The position numbers were made by a program, and so were the translations under genes. A stretch of DNA of 64,000 nucleotides from Clostridium sp. 'White wine YQ' (GTDB lineage: Bacteria > Bacillota > Clostridia > Clostridiales > Clostridiaceae): contig NZ_JAQYUU010000001.1 of NCBI RefSeq assembly GCF_028728205.1, forward strand, positions 919,318 through 983,317, given 5' to 3'. Each line of letters starts with the position of its first letter. Position 1 is the first letter of the stretch. This document shows, in pieces, positions 34,884 to 43,237 of the stretch. The notes beneath the pieces were generated by a model, which was not told where the DNA came from, made no database searches, and saw only the letters and a list, made by a program, of their open reading frames with translations.

Positions 34884-35501
34884 ATGGAGCCAAAGTGGCT
34901 AACTTGGGCTAAAGAACTTCAATTAATTGCACAAGCAGGATTAACATATTCAACAAATAAGTTTGATATTGAAAGATTTCAGCAAATAAGAAATTTATCA
35001 ATTGAGATACTAAGTGAATATACTGAAATTAGTAATGAGAAGATAAAAGATTTATTTTGTAATGAAGTCGGTTACCAAACGCCTAAAGTAGAAATAAGAG
35101 GTGCAATATTTAAGGATGATAAAATTTTATTAGTTAAGGAAAGTATTGATGGATGTTGGTCAATGCCTGGAGGCTGGGCGGAAGTTAACTTATCCATTAA
35201 AGAGAATGTAGCAAAAGAAGCTATGGAGGAAGCAGGAGTTAAAGTTATACCACAAAAATTAATAGCAGTTCTAGAAAGAAGTAAACACTATGAAGAGCCA
35301 TTTCCATATGGCGTATATAAAGCGTTTGTACTATGTGAACTTATTGATGGTGAATTTAAAAAGAATATTGAAACAGAAGCTAGTGACTTTTTTGAGTTAG
35401 CTAATTTGCCAGATTTATCTTTAGGTAGAAATACTAAAAAGCAAATAGAGATGTGCTTTGAGGCCCATAAAAATAAAGACTTTATAACAATATTTGATTA
35501 A
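34884..35501 (+). CDS. Nudix hydrolase with N-terminal helical domain (paralogue)
   Basis: The 205-residue protein has the same architecture as the gene at 12821: the helical extension WAKELQLIAQAGLTYSTNKF, then a Nudix domain. The box reads GGWAEVNLSIKENVAKEAMEEAGV. Compared with the GX5EX7REUXEEXGU consensus, the first Glu is Leu and the Arg is Lys. The catalytic EE pair is kept, so activity is plausible but specificity may differ. RBS GGGAGG. Terminator at 35508. Confidence 0.87.
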   Translation: MEPKWLTWAKELQLIAQAGLTYSTNKFDIERFQQIRNLSIEILSEYTEISNEKIKDLFCNEVGYQTPKVEIRGAIFKDDKILLVKESIDGCWSMPGGWAEVNLSIKENVAKEAMEEAGVKVIPQKLIAVLERSKHYEEPFPYGVYKAFVLCELIDGEFKKNIETEASDFFELANLPDLSLGRNTKKQIEMCFEAHKNKDFITIFD

Positions 35502-35507
35502 GAATAT

Positions 35508-35546
35508 TTAAGCAGTATGAATTTATTTCATGCTGCTTAATTTTTA
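35508..35546 (+). terminator. Terminator after the Nudix gene
   Basis: TTAAGCAGTATGAA pairs with TTCATGCTGCTTAA (one wobble), followed by TTTTT. Confidence 0.8.
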
Positions 35547-35575
35547 CACTAATATTAAAATATATATTAATAAAT

Positions 35576-35615
35576 GTAATATATATTTGACACAAGGTAA
35601 TATATATTATAATAT
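35576..35615 (+). promoter_or_regulatory. Promoter and direct repeats upstream of the XRE gene
   Basis: TTGACA at 35587-35592 with TAATAT at 35610-35615 (17-base spacer) is the likely promoter. GTAATATATAT occurs at 35576-35586 and 35597-35607, exactly 21 bp apart and flanking the -35 element. These are candidate sites for the XRE protein encoded downstream. Confidence 0.55.
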
Positions 35616-35640
35616 TATATATAGAAAGGACGGTGAGCAG

Positions 35641-35838
35641 ATGGCAAAAAACTTGAGAATAAAAGCTGCTAGGGCAGCAATTGATATGACACAAAAGGAC
35701 TTGGCAGAATCAGTTGGTATCACAAGACAAACTATGAATGCAATTGAAAAAGGTGATTATAATCCAACAATTAAATTATGCATTGCTATTTGCAAAGTCT
35801 TAGGTAAGAAATTAGATGATTTATTTTGGGAGGAATAG
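35641..35838 (+). CDS. Small XRE-family regulator
   Basis: The 65-residue Cro/C1-type helix-turn-helix protein contains RAAIDMTQKDLAESVGITRQ, TMNAIEKGDYNPTIKLCI and a short tail ending DDLFWEE. This is the common Firmicute form that regulates a small membrane protein encoded next to it. The ATG at 35641 has AAAGGA well upstream. The next gene starts three bases after the stop codon. Confidence 0.92.
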   Translation: MAKNLRIKAARAAIDMTQKDLAESVGITRQTMNAIEKGDYNPTIKLCIAICKVLGKKLDDLFWEE

Positions 35839-35841
35839 TTT

Positions 35842-36285
35842 ATGAGAGATAATTGTGAATTTGATGAGAGACAATTGTGGGTTAGAGGAAATGTGTTTAA
35901 ACATGTTGTAATTATCCTAGCTGTATCACTTTTACTAGATGCATTTTTAAAAAGTTCAGATATTTACTGGGCTGATGAAATGTACTCAAATATCATAATA
36001 TTAATGTTCGCAATTATGGTAGGATCTGTAGAGATGATTCTTCAGGATGTATACTTGGGCAAAAGAAATAATCATAAAATTATTATTGGATTGATGGGCA
36101 TAAGTGGAACAATAGCTTTTGTAATGTCAATATTTGAATTACTAAGTGGGAAAAGCAAATTTTTATTAAATGGTCAATTAACTAATGTAGGTTCAGGGTT
36201 AATAACAGATATATTTATATTAACCATTGCAATAACTTATATAATAAAATCAGTTTATAATAAAAAACTAGAATTAGAAGAATAA
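35842..36285 (+). CDS. Membrane protein cotranscribed with the XRE regulator (DUF6773-like)
   Basis: The 147-residue protein begins MRDNCEFDERQLWVRGNVFK, a pattern typical of XRE-linked clostridial membrane proteins (I recall DUF6773), and has four helices at about 20-35, 45-65, 80-98 and 120-138. Function unknown. RBS GGGAGGA overlaps the end of the regulator gene, so translation is coupled. Confidence 0.75.
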   Translation: MRDNCEFDERQLWVRGNVFKHVVIILAVSLLLDAFLKSSDIYWADEMYSNIIILMFAIMVGSVEMILQDVYLGKRNNHKIIIGLMGISGTIAFVMSIFELLSGKSKFLLNGQLTNVGSGLITDIFILTIAITYIIKSVYNKKLELEE

Positions 36286-36351
36286 CTTGAAATTATAAAT
36301 ATCAATTTACATGTGCATAATAACTCTATAACAACTAAAGGAGTGATTATT

Positions 36352-36492
36352 ATGGCAGTAAATAAAAACCGTAAACCAGATAAAAGTAGATCACAATTTG
36401 AAAGGGTTGAATATGACATACCAACAGATGAAGTTCAAACAAATACTTCACATACAGCAAATAAACCACAACCTAAGTTTGTTAAAAAATAA
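36352..36492 (+). CDS. Small 46-residue hydrophilic protein
   Basis: An ATG with AAAGGAGTG upstream opens 46 codons beginning MAVNKNRKPDKSRSQFERVE and ending PKFVKK. It is basic, disordered in character and without hydrophobic segments. A terminator follows directly at 36508, so this is a complete small transcription unit. No known family is recognised. Good start and stop signals and normal codon use argue that it is real. Confidence 0.7.
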   Translation: MAVNKNRKPDKSRSQFERVEYDIPTDEVQTNTSHTANKPQPKFVKK

Positions 36493-36507
36493 TATCATAT
36501 TTTTTTA

Positions 36508-36546
36508 ATGCCGTATATTCTTAAATAGGAGATACGGCATTTTTAT
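36508..36546 (+). terminator. Terminator after the 46-residue gene
   Basis: ATGCCGTAT/ATACGGCAT with a 15-base loop is followed by TTTTATTT. Confidence 0.85.
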
Positions 36547-36634
36547 TTAAACTTATTATTGATTATATTAAATATAATTGTAAAATTAATTATATCGATA
36601 GAAAATTAGTTTGTACCATATAATGGAGGACGCA

Positions 36635-38590
36635 ATGAATAAGACAATAGGCATATTAGCTCATGTTGATGCAGGAAAAACAACTTTGGCAGAGCAAATA
36701 CTTTATCATACAAAAAGTATTAGAAATAGAGGAAGAGTAGATCATAAAAATACTTTGCTAGATAATCATAATATAGAAAAGGATAGGGGAATTACGGTAT
36801 TTTCTGACCAAGCCTTATTTAATTATAATGATTCAACATATTTTTTAATTGATACTCCAGGACATATTGATTTTTCACCTGAAATGGAGAGAGCTATTAA
36901 TGCAATGGATTATGGAATTATTATATTAAGTGGAGTTGAAGGAGTACAAGGACATACAGAAACAGTATGGCAATTACTAAGAAAGTATAACAAGCCAACC
37001 ATTTTTTTCATAAATAAAATAGATAGAACCTCAGCAAATACTGAAAGGGTTATAGAAGAAATTAAGAATAATTTAACGAAAGATGTGATTTTCATTTCAA
37101 AGGAATTTACTAAAAAGCCTTTAAATGAAGAAGTTATAGAATTTATAGCAGAGCGAGATGAAAAGCTACTTGAACTATATTTAAATGGTGATATTGAGGA
37201 AGCTTTATGGATAGATTCTCTTAAAAAGATGATTAATGAGAATAAAATATTCCCATGTTTTTGTGGTTCAGCTTTACAAGATATAGGAATTGAAGAATTT
37301 ATATATGCTTTAGATAAGCTTACCTATACTCAATATAATGAAAATGATGAATTTGGTGGACAAGTATATAAAATTAGATATGACGAGCAAGGAAATAAAG
37401 TAACTTATATTAAAGCATTAACTGGTAATTTAAAGGTTAGAGATGAAGTAAAAGTACAGTCATCAAGAGAAGAATTCACTGAAAAGATTACACAAATAAG
37501 ATTGTATAATGGTAATAAATTTAAACCGGTTGATAATATATCAGCAGGAGAAGTTTTTGGAGTTATTGGACTAAACGAAGCTAAGGTTGGTGACGGGGTA
37601 GGGAACTATTTTGAAGAAGTAAATTATGAAATGATACCAACCTTAAAATCTAAAGTGATTTTTGATAAGTCTTTAAATATAAAAGATGTGTTAAATAATT
37701 TTAGAATTTTAGAAGCTGAAGACCCTTCTTTAAATGTTGAGTGGAACGAGAAATTGCAAGAAATACAAGTTAATATAATGGGTGTAATTCAATTAGAAGT
37801 CTTAAAACAGTTATTAGAAGAGAGATTTAGGCTTAATGTTGAATTTGGGCCATGTGAGATTTTGTATAAGGAAACCATATTAACTGAAGGAATAGGATAT
37901 GGCCATTTTGAACCCTTAAAGCATTATGCTGAAGTTCACTTAAAGCTTGAATCAGCTGTAAGAAATAGCGGAATAATCTTTGAAAATCAATGTCATGCTG
38001 ATGACATGACAATAGGTCACCAAAATTTAGTGAGAACTCATATATTCGAAAGGGAACACCATGGCATACTAACAGGATCACCTTTAACAGATGTAAAAAT
38101 AACTTTATTAACTGGAAGAACTCATAATAAGCATACATCTGGTGGAGACTTTAGAGAAGCCACCTATAGAGCATTAAGGCAAGGTTTAGAAAGTTGTAAA
38201 AATATACTCTTAGAGCCATTCTATAGATTTAAAATTGAAGCACATATAGATAATATGGGAAGACTACTATCAGATATAGAAAAGTTAAATGGAAGCTTTG
38301 AAACACCAGAAATTAATAATGAAAAAGTAATTATTATAGGAAGAGGCCCAGTTGCAACTTTTATGAATTATGGAACTGATTTTGTGGCTATTACAAAAGG
38401 AAAAGGGAAATTAAACTTCATATTTGATGGATATGATATTTGCCATAATGAGAATGAAGTAATTGAAAAAATAGGTTATAACAGAAATGCTGATATAGAA
38501 TATACTTCAACTTCGGTATTTTGTTCAAAGGGTCAATCATTCTTGGTTGATGGAAGTGAAGCAAAAGATTATATGCATTGTTTAAAATAA
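36635..38590 (+). CDS. EF-G-like GTPase of the tetracycline ribosomal-protection type (diverged)
   Basis: The 651-residue translational GTPase has G1 AHVDAGKT (9-16), G2 RGIT, G3 DTPGH, G4 NKID and a G5-like CGSAL. Domains II to V follow, with CEILYKETIL and LLTGRTHNKHTSGGDFREAT as in the Tet(M)/Tet(W) group. Length and domain IV region fit ribosomal-protection proteins, but the sequence is diverged and the start reads MNKTIGIL. It may remove antibiotics from the ribosome or have a housekeeping role; resistance cannot be claimed. RBS GGAGGA. Confidence 0.85.
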   Translation: MNKTIGILAHVDAGKTTLAEQILYHTKSIRNRGRVDHKNTLLDNHNIEKDRGITVFSDQALFNYNDSTYFLIDTPGHIDFSPEMERAINAMDYGIIILSGVEGVQGHTETVWQLLRKYNKPTIFFINKIDRTSANTERVIEEIKNNLTKDVIFISKEFTKKPLNEEVIEFIAERDEKLLELYLNGDIEEALWIDSLKKMINENKIFPCFCGSALQDIGIEEFIYALDKLTYTQYNENDEFGGQVYKIRYDEQGNKVTYIKALTGNLKVRDEVKVQSSREEFTEKITQIRLYNGNKFKPVDNISAGEVFGVIGLNEAKVGDGVGNYFEEVNYEMIPTLKSKVIFDKSLNIKDVLNNFRILEAEDPSLNVEWNEKLQEIQVNIMGVIQLEVLKQLLEERFRLNVEFGPCEILYKETILTEGIGYGHFEPLKHYAEVHLKLESAVRNSGIIFENQCHADDMTIGHQNLVRTHIFEREHHGILTGSPLTDVKITLLTGRTHNKHTSGGDFREATYRALRQGLESCKNILLEPFYRFKIEAHIDNMGRLLSDIEKLNGSFETPEINNEKVIIIGRGPVATFMNYGTDFVAITKGKGKLNFIFDGYDICHNENEVIEKIGYNRNADIEYTSTSVFCSKGQSFLVDGSEAKDYMHCLK

Positions 38591-38605
38591 AGATTTTGTT
38601 AATAA

Positions 38606-38643
38606 AAAACTGTTCATGAAATAATCTTCGTGAACAGTTTTAG
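38606..38643. terminator. Bidirectional terminator
   Basis: AAAACTGTTCATGAA/TTCGTGAACAGTTTT (one wobble) lies between the GTPase and the HAD gene. Confidence 0.85.
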
Positions 38644-38660
38644 TATTTTAATGCGATAAT

Positions 38661-39524
38661 TTAAATTGCTGTCTCTAAATCTAAATTCTCAAAGTACTTA
38701 CTTAATGTATAGGCAATACCATCTTCTTCATTAGATAAAGTTACTTCATCGGCAATATCTTTTAAATCATCTACCGCATTAGCCATAGCCACACCTATAC
38801 CAGCATATTTAACCATTGAGGCATCATTATGACCATCACCAAAAGCTATCATCTCTTCTTTTTTATATCCCATAGGAGTTAGCACGGTATCTAAAGCCTT
38901 TGCCTTATCAATTCCTTCCGCAGTAAATTCAAAGTAAAAAGGTGCTGTGAATACACAGCATAAAGAATCTATAAATGGTTCCATCATTTCTTTATAATGC
39001 TCTTTAAGATAATCAGGGTCTCCAGCAGTTAATATTTTATTTAAAGGATAGTCAGCAAATGCTGCTAAGTCATCTTTCTCGCACAATTTGAATTTCCCTC
39101 CGCGAGATTCATATTGAATTATGTTAATAGAAGTACCATTGTTATTTATTTGATTGTTAAAAACATCATTAACATACATATAATCGCCTTTGTCAATCAT
39201 AGGTCTAACATCAAATTTTTTCATATGCTCAAGCACCGCTTGTCCTTGTTCAATACTCATGGTTTCATTAAATAAAACTTCGCTTGTCTCACAATCAACA
39301 ACCTTAGCTCCGTTAAAAGAAACAAGAATGCCATGATTTTCATCCATTTTTAATTCTTTAGCAAAATCCATTAATCCTGATGTAGGTCTGCCAGAGGCTA
39401 GAATCAGTATAGCTCCAGATTTTTGAGCTTTAATTAGAGCTTCTTTTGTCTTTTTAGTTATTTCTTTTTTACTATTTGTTAATGTACCGTCTACATCCAT
39501 AATAATTACTTTTATATTACTCAT
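38661..39524 (-). CDS. Cof-type HAD-IIB phosphatase
   Basis: The 287-residue phosphatase has motif I IIMDVDGTLTNSKKEI, motif II LILASGRPTSGL, Lys in a GIDKAKAL segment and motif IV IAFGDGHNDASMVKYAGIGV. The large cap domain and this order are typical of the YidA/Cof subfamily, which hydrolyses sugar phosphates and similar compounds. GGGGGG six bases upstream sets the start at 39524; an in-frame ATG further upstream lacks a site. Transcribed alone. Confidence 0.93.
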   Translation of the reverse strand: MSNIKVIIMDVDGTLTNSKKEITKKTKEALIKAQKSGAILILASGRPTSGLMDFAKELKMDENHGILVSFNGAKVVDCETSEVLFNETMSIEQGQAVLEHMKKFDVRPMIDKGDYMYVNDVFNNQINNNGTSINIIQYESRGGKFKLCEKDDLAAFADYPLNKILTAGDPDYLKEHYKEMMEPFIDSLCCVFTAPFYFEFTAEGIDKAKALDTVLTPMGYKKEEMIAFGDGHNDASMVKYAGIGVAMANAVDDLKDIADEVTLSNEEDGIAYTLSKYFENLDLETAI

Positions 39525-39738
39525 ATGTATCCCCCCTACCATTTTATTTGATTATATAGATTCTATTTTTAGAAATAAATAGGGGGAGCAAAGAATGAAA
39601 AGAATTTATCAAAAATAATTAAGTTTATAAATTAATTGTGAAATAAGCTTATCAAATGCTCGTGCATCATGAATTTGTAATTAAAGGAATATTTTGCTAT
39701 GATTTAATAGAAAAGCTTTCTTTTGAAAAGGAGTAAAT

Positions 39739-40620
39739 ATGAGTGATTTTAGATATGAAGTTCGAGAGCTAAAACTAATTGAATTAAAGGATGCCAGAGA
39801 GCTTATCAAAAAAGTTTTTATGAAATTTGAAGCTCCTGATTTCCCAGAAGAAGGAGTAGAAACATTTATAAAATTTATTGAATCAGATTCATTAAAAGAT
39901 GAATTTCAAAATGAATCCTTAAGATTCTTGGGATGCTTTGATAATAACAAAATAATTGGAGTTATTGGAACAAGGAAAGTAAATCATATATGTTTGCTTT
40001 TTGTAGATAGCGAATATCATAAACAAGGAATTGGTAAAAAACTATTTCAAAAGGTTAAAGAATCTATACAAGAAATAAAAATTACTGTAAATTCTTCACC
40101 GTATGCAGTTGGTTTCTACCATTCACTTGGATTTAAGGATAAGGATGTTGAACAATTAGTTGATGGAATTAGATTTACTCCAATGGAATACTTTAGAGAG
40201 AAAGAAATGAATAATAAAACAATATACTTTGCGACAAAAGCATTGATTATTAAAGATAATAAATTTATATCTGTTCACAAATCATCGGTGGATCATGATT
40301 TATATGAACTACCGGGTGGTAGGTTAGAATATGGAGAAACACCAGAGGAAACGTTAGATAGAGAAATAAGAGAAGAGCTTAGTTTAGAGGTAAATATTAT
40401 AAAGATCCTTGATACTTGGTCATATATTACAGATGATTTTGAGATAGCTGGAATTATCTATTTATGTACAATTAAGGATGGAATATTAGCCTTATCAAAT
40501 GAGCATGACAAATATGAGTGGTTACCTTTTAAAAAAGAATCTACTAAGTATATGAATTGTATATTTGAAGATAGGATGAACAAATGGGACTTTGAATCTA
40601 TTTTAAAAGAGGTTCAATAA
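39739..40620 (+). CDS. GNAT acetyltransferase-Nudix hydrolase fusion
   Basis: The 293-residue protein has an N-terminal GNAT domain (1 to about 150; CLLFVDSEYHKQGIGKKLFQ, SSPYAVGFYHSLGFK) and a C-terminal Nudix domain (about 157-293). The Nudix box is GGRLEYGETPEETLD plus REIREELSL, with Ser where the consensus has Gly. The junction falls at Met157, where an in-frame ATG (40207) is preceded by a purine-rich GAGAGAAAG. A separate Nudix product is possible but the signal is weak. RBS AAAGGAG for the full protein. Confidence 0.88.
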   Translation: MSDFRYEVRELKLIELKDARELIKKVFMKFEAPDFPEEGVETFIKFIESDSLKDEFQNESLRFLGCFDNNKIIGVIGTRKVNHICLLFVDSEYHKQGIGKKLFQKVKESIQEIKITVNSSPYAVGFYHSLGFKDKDVEQLVDGIRFTPMEYFREKEMNNKTIYFATKALIIKDNKFISVHKSSVDHDLYELPGGRLEYGETPEETLDREIREELSLEVNIIKILDTWSYITDDFEIAGIIYLCTIKDGILALSNEHDKYEWLPFKKESTKYMNCIFEDRMNKWDFESILKEVQ

Positions 40621-40678
40621 CTCAATTATATGTTTTTGTAATAATCTACCAGAGAACAATGCATTAGAATAACTAATA

Positions 40679-40861
40679 ATGGTTTTAGAAAAATATAGGG
40701 ATTATGAAATTATAAGGTGGAAAGTAGTTAGGGCTTTTGAAAGCTATAAAACTGAAAATGCTATAAAAATTCTAAAAGAAATTATGAAAAACGATAATAA
40801 TGAAATTATAAAAAATGTGGCAAAAAGATCTCTAGATATTATAAATAATTATATGAGGTGA
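40679..40861 (+). pseudogene. Short HEAT-repeat-like fragment
   Basis: A 60-residue frame is followed four bases later by the DUF1349 gene. EIIRWKVVRAFESYKTENAI and NEIIKNVAKRSLDII look like one and a half HEAT repeats. There is no convincing ribosome binding site before the ATG, and an in-frame stop lies three codons upstream. It is most likely the surviving end of a larger HEAT-repeat gene, although a very small intact gene cannot be ruled out. Confidence 0.45.
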
Positions 40862-40864
40862 AGT

Positions 40865-41455
40865 ATGTTTAAATTTGATTTAAATAATTGTTTCTGGATT
40901 AATGAACCTCAAAAATATAAATTTAATAAGGATAGGATTATTATTACAACAGATCCTAATACAGATTTTTGGCAAAGAACTTATTATGGCTTTAGGAATG
41001 ATAATTCTCCAGCATTATTAATTAAAACAGAAGAAAAATACTTTTCATTTACTGTAAGGACATATTTCAATAGTAAGAAGTTGTTTGATCAATGCGGAGT
41101 CATTATTTATCAAAACTCAGACAACTGGTTTAAGGCTTCAATTGAGTATGAGAATGAAGAATATCAAAGACTAGGTAGTGTAGTTACTAATAATGGATAT
41201 TCTGATTGGGCAACTACTGATATCGATGGAAATATAAAAACAATGTATTACAGGTTAAGTCGTAGAGAAAGTGATTTTTGCATTGAAAATTCATATGATG
41301 GTAAAGTATTTAAGCAAATGAGAATTTTTCATTTGTTTGAGGGAAGTAAAGAAATTAACATTGGAATATATGCTTGTAGTCCTTCAGATTCAAGTTTTGA
41401 AGCAGTATTTTCTGAATTAAATATAAGTGAATGTTTATGGGAAGAACATAAATAA
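40865..41455 (+). CDS. DUF1349 (regulation of enolase 1-like) protein
   Basis: The 196-residue beta-sandwich protein contains TDPNTDFWQRTYYGF, GVIIYQNSDNWFKASIEYEN and NIGIYACSPSDSSFEAVFSE, all hallmarks of DUF1349, a concanavalin-like fold that may bind carbohydrates. No signal peptide is present, so it is intracellular. RBS GAGGTG. The DUF3795 gene follows after 21 bases. Confidence 0.9.
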   Translation: MFKFDLNNCFWINEPQKYKFNKDRIIITTDPNTDFWQRTYYGFRNDNSPALLIKTEEKYFSFTVRTYFNSKKLFDQCGVIIYQNSDNWFKASIEYENEEYQRLGSVVTNNGYSDWATTDIDGNIKTMYYRLSRRESDFCIENSYDGKVFKQMRIFHLFEGSKEINIGIYACSPSDSSFEAVFSELNISECLWEEHK

Positions 41456-41476
41456 ACTAAAATAGGGAGTAAGGTT

Positions 41477-41791
41477 ATGGACAAAGATTTGATAGGAATG
41501 TGTGGTACTTATTGCGGAGTTTGCGAGTGGAAGGAAAAGACAAATTGCCCAGGTTGTCAAAAAAGTAAAGGACAACCTTTCTGGGGAAAATGTTCAATTG
41601 CAAGTTGTTCAATAGAAAAAGGCTTTAATCATTGTGGTCACTGTACAAGTGTACCTTGTGAAAAGCTAATAGATGCGTATAACGATGAAGAACATGGTGA
41701 TAACGGTGAAAGATTAATAAATTTAAAAAATTGGGCAGAGGGTAAGGATATGTTTTTAAAGTTAAGAACAATTAATACAAAAGACAGGTAA
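41477..41791 (+). CDS. DUF3795 cysteine-rich protein
   Basis: The 104-residue protein starts DLIGMCGTYCGVCEWKEK and continues CPGCQKSKG, CSIASCSIEKGFNHCGHCTS and VPCEKL. The many Cys pairs suggest a metal site, as in DUF3795 proteins of anaerobes. The function is unknown. RBS GGGAGT. The MBL gene follows after 14 bases, in the same operon. Confidence 0.88.
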   Translation: MDKDLIGMCGTYCGVCEWKEKTNCPGCQKSKGQPFWGKCSIASCSIEKGFNHCGHCTSVPCEKLIDAYNDEEHGDNGERLINLKNWAEGKDMFLKLRTINTKDR

Positions 41792-41805
41792 TAGGAGGAA
41801 TACAG

Positions 41806-42648
41806 ATGAATTTTACAATCTTAGGTAGTGGAGGATGTGTAGCATTGCCAAAACCTTTATGTCAGTGTAGGGTGTGCCAAGAAGCAAGAACAAAGGGAAA
41901 ACCATATTCAAGATATGGCTGTAGTGTATATCTTGAGGATATAGAATTATTAGTTGATACGCCTGAGGATATAGTCCATGCCCTTAATTATTGTAATATT
42001 AAAGAGGTAAATAAAGTGTTATTTAGCCATATGGATCCTGATCATGTGCTTGGAATGAGAGTGTTTGAGCATTTAAGACTTAATTGGTTTGAAGTAGCAG
42101 AGAAGAAGGAATGCTCAAACTCTATAATGGTACTTGCTATGAAACATGTGATGGAAGATATAAATTCTATAAAATCTAAGTATGGTTCATATTTAGATTA
42201 CTATGAAAAAGTCAGAAACTTAATTAAAAGAGAAGTTATAGAAGAGTATATATACTTAGAGCAAATTAAATTGACATTTATTAAAGCTGGTGCTGCAACA
42301 GTTTTTGTCTTTGAAGAGAAGAATAAAAAAGTTATATATGCACCATGTGATGTTAAGCCATTTCCTATAAATAATATATTTATGAATGCTGATGTTATGA
42401 TAATTGGAAATACAATTGTTGGAGATGAGCTTAAGGATGGCTACATATTGAATAATGAGAGCAATATATTTAGTGAACTTTTTAGAATGAATGAAATTGA
42501 AGATCTAAAAAAACAATATAAAATAAAGAAAGTTATTATAACACATCTTGAAGAAGATTGGGGTAAGTCATATGATGACTATTTAAATTTGCAAGAACAA
42601 TATGATGGAATACTATTTGCATATGATGGGATGAAAGTTGAAGTATAG
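41806..42648 (+). CDS. MBL-fold metallo-hydrolase, PhnP-like
   Basis: The 280-residue hydrolase has an N-terminal Cys cluster CQCRVCQEAR, as in PhnP/PqqB-type proteins, where it binds a structural zinc. The active-site motif reads SHMDPDHVLG, that is HxDxDH rather than HxHxDH; other likely ligands are VIYAPCDVKP and VIITHLEEDWG. The function is unclear; a cyclic phosphodiesterase-like reaction is possible. RBS AGGAGGA. Last gene of the operon, followed by a terminator. Confidence 0.85.
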   Translation: MNFTILGSGGCVALPKPLCQCRVCQEARTKGKPYSRYGCSVYLEDIELLVDTPEDIVHALNYCNIKEVNKVLFSHMDPDHVLGMRVFEHLRLNWFEVAEKKECSNSIMVLAMKHVMEDINSIKSKYGSYLDYYEKVRNLIKREVIEEYIYLEQIKLTFIKAGAATVFVFEEKNKKVIYAPCDVKPFPINNIFMNADVMIIGNTIVGDELKDGYILNNESNIFSELFRMNEIEDLKKQYKIKKVIITHLEEDWGKSYDDYLNLQEQYDGILFAYDGMKVEV

Positions 42649-42658
42649 TATATTTAGG

Positions 42659-42684
42659 CAGAGACGGTAGTCTCTGTTTTTTAT
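42659..42684 (+). terminator. Terminator after the MBL gene
   Basis: CAGAGAC/GTCTCTG with a four-base loop is followed by TTTTTTATT. Confidence 0.9.
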
Positions 42685-42827
42685 TCTTTGGGAATTTATA
42701 AGATTTTAAGTTTGTGGATAACATTATAAGTTTCCTATAAAAAACCTATGGGCTCCCTTAAAGAGTAAAAAAAGAATTAGTTACCTTGACTATTTTTCAT
42801 ACCAAAATAAATCATTATATCCAAATG

Positions 42828-42884
42828 TTGACAATATACAGTTTGACTGTATATAATATAACTATACAGTTAAAATGTATAGTT
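42828..42884 (+). promoter_or_regulatory. padR promoter with two palindromic operators
   Basis: TTGACA (42828-42833) and TATAAT (42852-42857) are 18 bases apart. The spacer is filled by ATATACAGT-TTG-ACTGTATAT (42834-42854, 9-3-9). A second palindrome AACTATACA-N7-TGTATAGTT (42860-42884) covers the start site. ATAC/GTAT arms are usual for PadR proteins, so autorepression is likely. Confidence 0.85.
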
Positions 42885-42906
42885 TAACTTACTATTTGGA
42901 GGAACT

Positions 42907-43221
42907 ATGAATAGAGATAAAAACCTACCATTAACAGAAACAACTTATTACATTCTTTTAGCCTTAATAGAGCCTTCACATGGATATATTATTATGCAGA
43001 AGATTGAAGAATTAAGTAATGAACAAGTAAAGATAGCTGCTGGTACCCTTTATGGAGCTTTAGAAAATTTACAAAAGCAAAAGCTTATAGAATCAGTTAA
43101 AAGTGATGATAGCAGACGAAAGGTTTATGTAATAACAGATAGGGGAAAAGAAATATTAAAGCTTGACTATGAAAGAATGAGCAGAATGCTTAGTGCAACA
43201 AAAGAATTGATGAAACTGTAA
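42907..43221 (+). CDS. PadR-family transcriptional regulator
   Basis: The 104-residue winged-helix regulator contains TTYYILLALIEPSHGYIIMQ, AAGTLYGALENLQKQKLIES and the wing DDSRRKVYVITDRGKE. This compact form controls an adjacent DUF2812 membrane protein in many clostridia, usually in response to antimicrobials. RBS GGAGG. The promoter carries two palindromes it probably binds. Confidence 0.95.
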   Translation: MNRDKNLPLTETTYYILLALIEPSHGYIIMQKIEELSNEQVKIAAGTLYGALENLQKQKLIESVKSDDSRRKVYVITDRGKEILKLDYERMSRMLSATKELMKL

Positions 43222-43237
43222 TTAAGGGGGTATTGAT

